Below are positions 1-8,403 of a stretch of DNA of 20,690 nucleotides, one piece after another. The position numbers and the translations under genes were made by a program. The stretch comes from Paramacrobiotus richtersi (taxonomy: Eukaryota > Tardigrada > Eutardigrada > Parachela > Macrobiotidae): positions 1-20,690 of the forward strand of contig JAQGAU010001198.1 in the NCBI GenBank assembly GCA_034698045.1, read 5' to 3'. Each line of letters begins with the position of its first letter. Position 1 is the first letter of the stretch. A model generated the notes under the pieces. The model ran no database searches, was not told the DNA's origin, and saw nothing but the letters and a program-made list of their open reading frames with translations.

Positions 1-366
1 GTCCACACCGAACGAAAACACAAGCCCCTCGCTCCCACCCAACCCCCCATCCGTGACACCACGCCCACCCCGGCCGAATGGTCGCCTCTCAACCTCCAAG
101 CCTTGAACCAGGCCGTCACCGGCATCCCGGCTAATCTCAGCTGTAACGGCCGGATCGGCTACTTTTCCGACCCGGCACCCGGCTGCGATGTGTTCCTGTA
201 CTGTGATCAGTTTGGCCGGTCGTTCCGGTTCGTCTGCCCGCAGGGCACGCAGTTCAACTCGCGGTTGTGCCTGTGTGATCTGCATACACGCTGTGGGAAG
301 ACGGGGGAGTTTGGCCAGATGCAGAGTGTGTCGTCGATGAGTGATCCGTGTCCGCCCTTGACGTGA
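1..366 (+). CDS. Chitin-binding type-2 (CBM14/peritrophin-A) protein, 3'-terminal exon
   Basis: Frame 1 is open from the first base to TGA at 364-366, so the 5' part lies outside the window. The first ~35 residues are Pro/Thr-rich, like a linker. A compact cysteine domain follows, with Cys in LSC, PGC, YC, VC, LCLC and RC and the motif GYFSDPAPGCDVFLYCDQFG. The spacing fits the six-cysteine CBM14 fold with its typical aromatic residues (GYF, FLYC, FNSRLC). Known members are secreted and bind chitin in cuticle, peritrophic or feeding structures. That role is inferred here from the domain. The tail after the last Cys is short and polar. AATAAA follows about 167 bp after the stop. The seventh Cys is an extra beyond the core six. 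No signal peptide is visible because the start is missing. Confidence 0.85.
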   Translation, partial: VHTERKHKPLAPTQPPIRDTTPTPAEWSPLNLQALNQAVTGIPANLSCNGRIGYFSDPAPGCDVFLYCDQFGRSFRFVCPQGTQFNSRLCLCDLHTRCGKTGEFGQMQSVSSMSDPCPPLT

Positions 367-532
367 AGGGTTACTTGATGGTGACCTTGCTGGTTGGCTT
401 GTTTTTCCTTTGTTTGTTACGTTGTTGTCTAGGTGGCTAGTTACGAGGTTGTTAGTTGCTTGGTCGTTTCGCTTTAACGTATAATTAGTGTCTGAATATT
501 GTTTAAAAAATTAAATAGTGGTTGGATCGAGC

Positions 533-538
533 AATAAA
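533..538 (+). promoter_or_regulatory. Polyadenylation signal AATAAA of the chitin-binding gene
   Basis: Canonical hexamer in an AT-rich stretch about 170 bp after the stop codon of the upstream exon. No other plus-strand gene end lies nearby. Confidence 0.6.
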
Positions 539-1229
539 TGAAAGGTGGACCCCTTATTCCGCAGCACCTGTTGCTATTAAAAAATTCGCAGAGTATCAGA
601 TTCTAGGTATGAGATACATGCTTTTGCCAATAAAGTATGTTTTTGAATGAGAAATTCCGGTGCTTCTGCGACAAACTCGGGAGTCTCCGAGAATTACCGG
701 CATCCTTTGCGGCAACGTGGGAATGTTACGGTCTCCGCTTCATAATATCAGTTATTTCTGACGACGTGTGCGATCAAGCTAAAGTTGCTGAACTTAAACG
801 CGTTTCAAGGAAGAAAGAATTATTTTTCAGACAGCTCGACACCGACAGAAAATGCATCCCAAAGGAGAAGAAAAAATAATAGTGGCTTGGTCGAGAGTTC
901 AATATCTAACGGAACAACAGAACCGCAGAGAGGTAAAGGAATACTAACCGACAAGTCAAGAATTGATCGCTGGTACATAACGACTTTGTGAACGTACATT
1001 ATACTTTCCGCTCCAGTACGTTAATGGTTCCGACAGTAAGACACTGCGTTTTCTACTGCCACAATAGTAAACTGGGTTAGGGTTTCCCACTCCATCGTCG
1101 GTAGATCTTCGGCCAACCATCGTTCCTCTCGGCTTTCACCTTGACCGCGCACTGCACTATCCAGCTCATTGATAATCTACAACATACAACAGCATTCTCA
1201 GGTCCGTCTCTCTCACTACAAATCCATTG
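539..1229. other. Intergenic stretch without a supported gene
   Basis: Two overlapping plus-strand open frames (637-879 and 785-991) occur here. Neither shows a recognisable domain. An acceptor-like TTATTTTTCAG near 831 could start an exon of polar residues ending at 991, but no partner exon was found. The stretch probably holds the 3' flank of the minus-strand F-box gene. Confidence 0.4.
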
Positions 1230-2354
1230 TCATACCTTTAGAACACGAGTCGCGCATGCGCTAGAAGAAGGACATCGTGCAGAAAAGTGTAACCGAATGC
1301 TCTCGAGGCTTGATTGGCGATGATGATGCTCGACATTCTGCTCAACGATATTCCACCAGTGTGCGGCAAACTCAGTGCTAGTTAGATCAAGTCGTCCGGA
1401 GCGGATCGTTACGTAACATGTTGTGTCCAGGTACTTGGAAAAGTTAATCCGGACAGAGAACCATGCTCGACGAAAGATTACACATCGGCATACCGTTGCT
1501 AGAAGCAGCAGTTCATCGCTAACGCCAGTGCCCAGTGTATAACTGTGAAAAATATCGTTCCGTTCGCGCAGGACGACAGTCTTCAGTGTACGACCATACT
1601 TGTCCACGAAGAGCTTCAGAAGACGAGAGACTGTTGGAAAATGATCTTTCATGCCATGGATGACGACGGTCGTTGTTTCGGCGGACCACACGTTGCTGAG
1701 GCAGCACACCGCTCGCTGAGCATCCTCTTCCAGATACACGAATCGGTGGGATCCTGCTCTGATAATTTGGTCCCAAAATTTGCACACGATCCGCATCCTT
1801 ATGCACGGAACAGTCTCCAGGTATTCCAGCGCCTGTTTCAGCAAATCCAACGGCATTTCATTGATTGTTAACTCCCAGGGCAGCCGGCGATTCAGGTCAA
1901 CCTGAATGTCGTCCTTGCTGCTGATCAGCAACGTCTCCAATTCCGCACCATCGCAAGGAGGACGAAGCTGCACTATAGGAACAACGGTCGTCACTCGGGT
2001 GCCGTTAAGAATCTTCACGAATCCGTACATAGTATGCCGATCAGACGAGGAATCCCGTACAGAATGGACAGCTGTCCCTGGATACCATTTCCACGGCTCG
2101 TCTGGCTGCATTCGGAGCAGCACTTCAACGGGATCACCGCGTTCCATCTCGCGGATTGTTCGGATGTCGGGCTGGGGCGCACTGTACCTGTAAACGCTGC
2201 CAAACGGTACGGCAGCCAACCTTTCCGGTGCGAACCCAAAATCAACGAGCAGGCCATCTGCTAATTTTGCCATCACCTGGGCATGGTGCAACAGTCCGTC
2301 ATTCCCGCGGACTGTAACAGAATTTCGCTTCGCCACCCACTGTGGAAAAGGCAT
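1230..2354 (-). CDS. F-box protein with N-terminal duplicated beta-barrel-like module (374 aa)
   Basis: The open frame continues to a non-ATG codon at 2408. I chose the ATG at 2352-2354, the first in frame, giving 374 residues. Residues ~11-57 (SVTVRGNDGLLHHAQV...VPFGSVYRY) and ~75-132 (PVEVLLRMQPDEPWKWYPG...VVPIVQLRPP) look like two small Tudor/Agenet/SH3-like strands. Residues ~165-198 (MPLDLLKQALEYL, then RMRIVCKFWDQII) match the F-box core, which in known proteins binds Skp1 of SCF ubiquitin ligases. The remaining C-terminus is probably the substrate-recognition part, with no repeat I recognise. The same architecture recurs at 2790-4001 on the same strand, which supports a real tandem family. 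The last ~35 residues do not align with the paralog, so the 3' end may include an unrecognised intron. The protein presumably acts in cytosol or nucleus; its substrate is unknown. Confidence 0.8.
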   Translation of the reverse strand: MPFPQWVAKRNSVTVRGNDGLLHHAQVMAKLADGLLVDFGFAPERLAAVPFGSVYRYSAPQPDIRTIREMERGDPVEVLLRMQPDEPWKWYPGTAVHSVRDSSSDRHTMYGFVKILNGTRVTTVVPIVQLRPPCDGAELETLLISSKDDIQVDLNRRLPWELTINEMPLDLLKQALEYLETVPCIRMRIVCKFWDQIIRAGSHRFVYLEEDAQRAVCCLSNVWSAETTTVVIHGMKDHFPTVSRLLKLFVDKYGRTLKTVVLRERNDIFHSYTLGTGVSDELLLLATVCRCVIFRRAWFSVRINFSKYLDTTCYVTIRSGRLDLTSTEFAAHWWNIVEQNVEHHHRQSSLESIRLHFSARCPSSSACATRVLKV

Positions 2355-2530
2355 TCCCGAGTGCTTCACACTTATGGCTCCTGAACGGCGGCTAATTGCG
2401 ACAGGCACAGCCTTATTCGGTGTCTTCTACGGGAAATAAGACAGCCGGTAAACGGGGCAATAAAAATTGCACAGACAGACTTGCGAAGGAAAGAGTTTTC
2501 AATATAAATAAATAAATTCTGGTATAATTC

Positions 2531-2741
2531 TCGCAAACGGCCATACTGGCCCACCCATGCGTTCAGCAAAACAGTCATGCTGGTAACTGGACTAACCCGA
2601 TAACGCCCCTTTCGTTTACTAGCAGTCTAGCAGTAGTGTTTGTGTGCCATACTGACCGTCACAAACTATCTCAGGCATGACTTAGCACACAAAGTAAACG
2701 GTTATTTTGCTGAAGGCATGACCCAGTATGGCCGTTTGCGA
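2531..2741. repeat. Foldback (MITE-like) element between the F-box paralogs
   Basis: TCGCAAACGGCCATACTGG at 2531-2549 is the exact reverse complement of 2723-2741. After a few unpaired bases a second pair, 2556-2571 against 2705-2720, matches at 15 of 16 positions. The centre holds another small stem, GTTTGTG...CACAAAC near 2638-2666. Terminal inverted repeats of about 40 bp in a 211-bp unit without coding capacity fit a non-autonomous foldback element. I could not define a target-site duplication. Confidence 0.7.
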
Positions 2742-2789
2742 AGTACATACAGTACTACCACACAGTTTATCTTCCGAGCGTAATTCTTA

Positions 2790-4001
2790 TCAAAAACTCA
2801 CATCAGCCTGTGACCATATCTGTACATACCGTACCTTCGTGGCACTGCTTTGATTACACTCCACAATCTGTGTATCAATCCAACTCTTTATTCCTACATA
2901 ACATGAGTCTGACTCATTCAGGAAGCCTCGAAAAGAAAGCGATTTCCAAAAGCGCTCAGCAAAACCGGCTTCGCTGACATCAATCCACTTCTGTTGTACG
3001 ACAACTCGCACAGAGTCGCAACGGCCTAAGTAAGGTAACCCAATAAAGCGGCATACCGAGACAAAGGAAGCCACGGTTTCCTTGAAACGTCCGAGTCGCT
3101 CACAGCACAGTCCGATGCTGAACAATATTCCCGCAAAACGAACGGCGATGAGACGACGATATCCGTACTCAGCGGCGATGTGTCGAAGCAAAACGCAAAT
3201 GGATCGAAGTAAATCGATGCGGTCATCCGGCTCATAGCAGACCAGAACCACACCTTGGGTCCTCGTGCTCCACAGATTATGCAAGTACGACGCAGTTCGG
3301 TGGCACTACTTCACGTGCAGAATCGTCCCCGCTGTGGCCAGAATGATGGCGTTCCATAGTCCGCAAACACGACGGACCGCTCCTTGATCCCATGTAAACA
3401 AACGATCAAAAATGTCGGCCAGTAGCGCGTGTGGTAGATGGTTGAAGTTTAACTCCACTGGCCGAGGATAGTGCACAATGTAGGCCGGTGATCGTGTTCC
3501 CCAGATGTGTACCAGAGGTCTTTGATCACCAGCAGCTCGGATTTGTTGTCCGGGAACGATAATCTCAGCTATTTTCCCGTGTGACAGTGAGACGCGGACA
3601 AGGCCAAAATATCCGCTCGTAAAATCAGCTGTCATGAGTCTTCCTGGGTGCCACTTCCATCGCTGGTCGCGCTTGGTCTGCAGCAGCACCTCCACCTTGG
3701 CGTTTTCTTCTAATGGCATTCTGATGTAACTTTGCGACTTACGGGTGTCCCCTGCATTGTAGAATGCTCTCCACGTGGTAAAGATGCCCCTCAGGTAGAA
3801 GACTCTGTCAACCGGGACAATGCGCATGCGATCTGGTCCATAATTGAAATCGATTTCGAAGCCATCGGTTTCCCGGCGAATTACCAGTCCGTAGTGAAGC
3901 AGACCGTCGCTTTCTCGAACGGATACCACGTTTTCTCTGTCAACTTTACCAGGATAGACTATTGCCGATAATTCCCCGGACATGGTCTTGGAAGGAAACA
4001 T
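2790..4001 (-). pseudogene. F-box paralog interrupted by one in-frame TAG
   Basis: Start ATG at 3999-4001 (MFPSKTM; a second ATG at 3981-3983 fits the paralog better). The N-terminal module (VSVRESDGLLHYGLV, VEVLLQTKRDQRWKWHPG) and F-box (LPHALLADIFDRL, VRRVCGLWNAII) align with the neighbour at 1230-2354. TAG at 3306-3308 ends the frame after 231 codons, shortly after the F-box. The same frame then stays open for 171 codons to TGA at 2790-2792. That downstream part still aligns with the paralog: HRTASYLHNLWSTRTQGVV against AQRAVCCLSNVWSAETTTV, and SCYVGIKS against TCYVTIRS. Without the TAG the product would be ~403 residues against 374. This is probably a recent nonsense mutation; readthrough, a polymorphic allele or a sequencing error are alternatives. 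The truncated product would keep the module and F-box but lose the putative substrate-binding part. Confidence 0.75.
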
Positions 4002-4115
4002 GCTTTGCCCTGCAATGACAACGCAACAACGAAACTGAGTATTTTTTGTACCGTCTTGCTGTGGCTTTTAAACAACGTTAATATACTTCAAAGGCAAAAT
4101 AACAATAAAGATAAA

Positions 4116-4437
4116 CTAATTTGACAGAAAATTAATCAAAATTAGTAGAAGACCTGTATGATGAAAGATGAAAGCATGTACTGCGAAGAAAGCCAAGAAA
4201 ATCTGCCCGTTCCGATCGCCGTATAGACTTCGGTTTCGAAGTGTGAAAAATTGAAAAAACACTGCTATTATTTTCAGCACATCGGCGGCGGTCTTAGTTT
4301 CGCTGCAAATGGAGCCTCTGTGGAAAATCTCAGATGTGTACACGTACCGAAAATTCCTCACTGTCGCATCGACTTGATCTAAACGCACATGGTCTCCGGG
4401 ATTAGGCAGAATAGACACTCGGGTGTACCGTTGTCGT
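4116..4437 (-). CDS. Possible two-exon fragment of a small membrane protein
   Basis: Exon 4348-4437 has a good acceptor (TTCCTCTTTCCGCAG) and a good donor (CG|GTACGT). It encodes about 30 residues including VSILPNPGDHVRLDQVD. Exon 4116-4302 follows an acceptor CCATTTGCAG and runs to TAG. Its product has two hydrophobic stretches (VLKIIAVFFQFFTL and a longer one ending LLLILINFL). The intron would be only 45 bp and divisible by three, so the unspliced frame is open as well. Both junctions agree in phase (phase 2). No family is recognised. A start exon is not settled; an ATG in good context (CCTATGGCC) lies upstream near 4607. Chance open frame remains possible. Confidence 0.3.
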
Positions 4438-4659
4438 CTGCGGAAAGAGGAATCGTCCGATAGATGGCTCAGTGGGAAACTGAAATTTGCTGTAGGATCA
4501 AGTCATCAAAATATTACTTTTACTGGGTCTATGCTCGGTTGCCAAAACAGTAGATCACAAGAACGGCACAGGGTTAAGCTGGGCTTTAACGCCGCCCCGT
4601 CGGCCATAGGTACACTTAGTCTCTACTGCGATTGGCCTGTAACAGACCGGCTATACGTA

Positions 4660-4737
4660 CATAGCATGACTGAACACGACTGAACAGACAAATAGGACAG
4701 GGGGCCCAACGAGGCCTGTCTGTTCAGTCATGCTATG
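4660..4737. repeat. 78-bp palindromic repeat with internal 10-bp duplication
   Basis: CATAGCATGACTGAACA (4660-4676) is the exact reverse complement of 4721-4737. The left arm contains GACTGAACA twice, one base apart, so 4679-4690 can instead pair with 4718-4729. This gives two alternative hairpins. No coding capacity. It may be a foldback element remnant or one end of a larger mobile element. Confidence 0.65.
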
Positions 4738-4966
4738 GTTCATATCATATCATATTTACCGCATGCATGCCCTCTATTCCGTCTGGCACATAAACAGCGA
4801 GTCGAACCACACCTCCCGGCCGCTTCCATTACGCCCTGTGGAGCAGTATGGCGCATCTGCCAATCATCAATCCGGAGCATGAACATTCTAAAGGTACTAC
4901 ACTATAGCGTTGTACGACCTGAAGTCATTTCTGACGACAGCCGACTTGTTTACTTCAAACATTTAG

Positions 4967-5274
4967 CAAGTAACGGCCAATGCTGGACGGACCGTCATAT
5001 TGCTGTGCGATTTCCATTCTGCACTTAATGACACGTACCGCTATATCTTGCGCTATAACGGGAAAATCGGGATGGCCCCCGGCTCCCATCTCCTGTCCGG
5101 CTTGATGAAGTATATCTTTCCTTGGAAAACCCGCTTGAATACAGCGACACATACACCACCCTCACCTTGAAAAATGCTGGGAAAGCTGTCAGCGGACGGT
5201 ATGAGTGTTGGGTGTTGCCGTACTTTGAGCTGGATGAATGGATTGTCAAAGTCATCCATCTCCAGATTGTATGA
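4967..5274 (+). pseudogene. Ig-like domain, copy 1, with a one-base frameshift
   Basis: After an acceptor-like CATTTAG (to 4966) the frame reads VTANAGRTVILLCDF, an A'-B strand with its core Cys. It continues through NDTYRYILRYNGKIGMAPG. Around 5127-5134 (AAAACCC) one base is missing relative to copy 2. The frame then moves by one and continues TLTLKNAGKAVSGRYECWVL, the E-F strands with the second core Cys in the Ig motif GRYxC. It closes at TGA 5272-5274. The frame was chosen by comparison with copy 2, from which it differs mostly at third codon positions. Known Ig domains of this kind sit in secreted or surface adhesion and immune-type proteins. No signal peptide or partner exon was found. 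Decayed gene, or an error in the sequence. Confidence 0.6.
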
Positions 5275-5700
5275 GATGATTTTCATCTGATATACGATTA
5301 AATTATTTTGCCTGTCAACGGCCAGGTATATGTAAACTACATAAGTGCACTTGATCGACTGAGGCCATATATTGCTGTTCTTGTGGTTCTTCTATCTGCA
5401 CACGAAAAGTGACCAGTACAGAAAAAATGCAGTCTCACTAGCAACGGAGCAAAAAGTCATACTTGTAAAAATACTCGACTGAACCAGATATGTTAGGCTA
5501 AAAATTTAATGCGCTTATCACTGGATGTTGTTCCGAAGCGGGTGGCCTATCTCAATAGGTCGTCCTATTAACAGTTAATAAGTTCGGAAATTCATGATTA
5601 TTCACCGTCCATAACCTTACCCTGCGGAAAAATATCAAGTGACAAGAACTTGCAATATCTAAAGCTGTTGCAGTCTGTATAGTATAGAAAGTTCTTGCAA

Positions 5701-5964
5701 GTGATTATCATCACGTTTAGCACAACAGGTGAGGAAGGGGAAATCGGGATGGCACCTGGCTCCCATCCACTGTCGGGCTTGATGAAGGTTGTCTTTCCCT
5801 GCAAGTCCCCGTTAAAGTACAACGAGACATTTTCCAGACTTACGCTGAAGAATGCCGGCAAATCGCTTAGCGGACGTTATCAGTGCTGGGTGCTGCCGTA
5901 TTTCGAGGTGCACGAGTGGATCGTGAAGGTCATCAATACAAATCGTATGACATTGTTGCTTTGA
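5701..5964 (+). CDS. Ig-like half-domain, copy 2 (partial or decayed)
   Basis: Open frame with EIGMAPGSHPLSGLMKVVFP, then TLKNAGKSLSGRYQCWVLPY, then FEVHEWIVKVIN and TGA at 5962-5964. It aligns with copy 1 at 5062-5262 without frameshift, but about 30 bp covering the B-C region and its core Cys are absent. The segment just upstream (GTGATTATCATCACG) resembles the copy 1 B strand without the Cys. A new Cys stands in VVFPCKS where copy 1 has Trp. In the last 32 aligned codons 15 differ synonymously and 5 change the residue (my count), so both copies were under protein-level constraint after duplication. Acceptor-like ACAACAG precedes 5729. It could be a single exon of a multi-exon gene or a truncated duplicate. 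Confidence 0.5.
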   Translation: MIIITFSTTGEEGEIGMAPGSHPLSGLMKVVFPCKSPLKYNETFSRLTLKNAGKSLSGRYQCWVLPYFEVHEWIVKVINTNRMTLLL

Positions 5965-6296
5965 TAAATATGATAACTACCTCTTGATAAGAATGACATC
6001 AAAACTGAACGAAATCACCATCTGTATCTATACTGTACCACAGATGGCTCAAGTTACGGCAACATTCATGATTATTCAAGCAGCAAAAGGTGACAAAATA
6101 TCAGTCACTGGCAACCTTACTCCGGTGCTTGGTGTCAGCTTCTTGGGACGTAATTAGAAATAAAGCTGAGGACTCCGTCATCATGTGCGCGATCACCGTT
6201 TCCGATTAGTGACCAATCTGACAGTTTTTCTTCCGTCTGCTCTTCAAACTAAGCATTGGTCTGAACAGCATACGAAAAAATAACTGAAAAATCCGA

Positions 6297-6410
6297 TCAT
6301 TTGATATTTAAGGTATCCACAAGATACCGTCCGGATCTGGGTGTTATTCCGCGGAACAAGCTGATCCCTGCGATGCGCCGAGTAGGGTTCTTGTCGGCGT
6401 ATTCTGCCAT
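6297..6410 (-). CDS. Weak 37-codon open frame, possible first exon
   Basis: ATG at 6408-6410 in good context (CAACATGGCA) starts MAEYADKNPTRRIAGISLFR and ends at TGA 6297-6299. A potential donor (ACG|GTATCT) lies inside, so the frame could instead splice onward. An acceptor-like CTCCTTTAG occurs upstream. No family is recognised and no partner exon was found. Confidence 0.15.
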   Translation of the reverse strand: MAEYADKNPTRRIAGISLFRGITPRSGRYLVDTLNIK

Positions 6411-6666
6411 GTTGACCGGTTTCCATCATCAGCCGGGCCAGCGAATGAACCACAGTCCTAAAGGAGAACAAACTTAGAGCACTGCAATGTAGCATACAAT
6501 AACGTTTACTGGTTGACTGAACTCTTTCAGACAAAGGAAAACAATTCCTGAAAAAAAAAGAAAAAAAGCGTTGTCCTTTTGTCAAGTATTCCCGACAGCA
6601 GTGCTATTTTTATTGGTAGAAGATAACGGTTTCCGCAGGTAATCGCTGGAGATGTGGTAACGCGCC

Positions 6667-6774
6667 CTCGGTTGTAACAGTTGTTTTGGTGCGCTGCACT
6701 GCAATGCGCAATTATCACGAATCTTTTAACGTGCGCAACTTCAAAACAATAAAACTCGGATAAATGTTGAAGTG
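6667..6774 (+). repeat. Diverged duplicate segment A carrying AATAAA
   Basis: Aligns with 7287-7384 by shared blocks CTCGGT...TAAC, GAATCTTTT, CAATAAAA and a GTTG..TG end. A short shared peptide (SVVTVV here, SVITVI there) is encoded just after the CTCGGT block. AATAAA is at 6748-6753. It may be the 3' end of an old duplicated plus-strand gene. Confidence 0.4.
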
Positions 6775-7286
6775 TAGTGGTAACGACTGAGCCAGTCTTT
6801 AACGACTTCCAAAGGTATCAATCCACGTCCACCAACTGGTTCAGCCATCGTCTTCGTGGTAATATAATCGCTGATTAGAATAAACCTTGCTGAATCCATA
6901 TAATGATTAAATGTATTCAACGGGTTACGACATAGTTTAGAATGTTTTCATAAAGTGGACGACTCCAGTCAAAGCACGCAGGTAAAACGAAGAAAATGGG
7001 GGTCCAGCTGAGTTTCTCAGATTTTCTTTCAAGAAAACTATTACGAGAGTAGCCTACTCACACAGAACGCACGAACACCTCTATCCTTCCCATGCACTCA
7101 GGCGACGCACAAATTCCTATGAGCCGTACGAGTATCGATTTTTATCGGCGGAGTATCATGGTCCGCGCAGTTAATCAGGAACTGGAAGGCAAACAAACCT
7201 GACACGGAGCCGTACCTTGCAGCGGGGCTGAAAAGAAACAGGGATGCCGAACTGCTGTTGCAACTTGTCGCGGTGTCGAAGATGGT

Positions 7287-7384
7287 CTCGGTAATAACGG
7301 TTATTTGACGAACTTCATTAATGTATAATTATAATGAATCTTTTGACGCCTGGAACCAATAAAATTCTGACAAACGTTGCAATG
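7287..7384 (+). repeat. Diverged duplicate segment B carrying AATAAA
   Basis: Partner of 6667-6774, with AATAAA at 7358-7363. Just upstream, after acceptor-like GTACCTTGCAG (to about 7217), a frame reads LKRNRDAELLLQLVAVSKMV and stops at TGA near 7310. This could be a small terminal exon. No function is assigned. Confidence 0.4.
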
Positions 7385-8403
7385 GAACCCCTGAAGGCAC
7401 AAATTGTCATTCTGCAGCTTTCAGTCCTGGTGAGTGTAATACAGTGATTATCCACAGAAAATTACAGTCCTTGTATTCACGGAATAACTGAGCACTCTCT
7501 GTTGTCCTCTGGCGATCATCAACAGCTACTAACGATTTCTACTTGTGCAGATGGCGATGCGATGCATACGTTGATAAAACAGTTCACCAAACAAGTACCT
7601 TGCACGTCTGATCCGTCAATAAAACCTCAAACCATTCGTTGTGCGAGTTGGCAGTTGGATTTCTCGTGATATCAGGGACAATACATGACGTACGTTTCTG
7701 GGCCAAGCCATAAACAAACCCACAGGATATGCCGTTGACTCGTGACTGCGGGGATTTGCCCCATCCTTCAGAAATGCTGTGAGGTGTGGCAAAGTGAGGT
7801 ACAGGCGTATTAGCTAACGTATTTATATTGATCTTACGAAAACCTCATTAACGATTAAGCTGTTCGGTATATTATATTAGGCTGCTGCATTATAAGGAGC
7901 GTCGAATACAGAAATGTTCCCAGACGGGAAAAAACAGCCATGAGGGGAAAAAATACACAAGCATAATAACTTAAAAAAGTGGATGGTTGATAACCCTCGT
8001 TACAGAGATTTCGCTCTCTATTACGTTTGTTCGCTGGCTTTGAAAATACGGTGGGCAGTTGTAAGTGGACATTGAGCGGAAACAACGGGGCGAGATACAC
8101 GTTTACAGGTTCGAGTCTTATCTTGCATTTATAAAGGTTACGGAGGTAAAGAACATAAAAATATTCCATGAAGTAAACCATCTATCAGCTAAGAACATGT
8201 AAAATTTGCAGTTGGTGGGCAAGCACAGTTAACTGTGGCACAACTGACTGCAGCTGCGGCATCAGGGACTTTAGGGCTGGTGCAAACTATTACGATAAAA
8301 TATAAAAATACCAGTACGATAGATCAACAGTTTTGAACCTAAGCTTAATAATGTTCATGCAGAGCTTCACGATTGTCAGACGGGCGTAGCTCGGGTCTCG
8401 AAG
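7385..8403. other. Gene-poor stretch
   Basis: I see no supported gene. A 108-codon minus-strand open frame at 7855-8181 has no domain and an irregular composition. A perfect 14-bp palindrome CACAGTTAACTGTG is at 8224-8237. The right part should hold the 3' flank of the minus-strand GPCR. Confidence 0.4.

Noticed and set aside
637-991. Two overlapping plus-strand open frames after the chitin-binding gene
   Set aside because: No domain, no partner exons, and a composition typical of chance frames.
1072-1086. GGGTTAGGGTTT as telomeric repeat
   Set aside because: Only about two units; chance or at most a tiny interstitial trace.
1545-2264. Several open frames overlapping the F-box gene on both strands
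   Set aside because: They are out-of-frame shadows. Homology between the two paralogs supports only the long minus-strand frame.
5025-5286. Minus-strand open frames over Ig copy 1
   Set aside because: Codon-position differences between the two Ig copies follow the plus-strand frame.
7855-8181. 108-codon minus-strand open frame
   Set aside because: No recognisable motif, no convincing splice partners, and it lies in the 3' flank of the GPCR.
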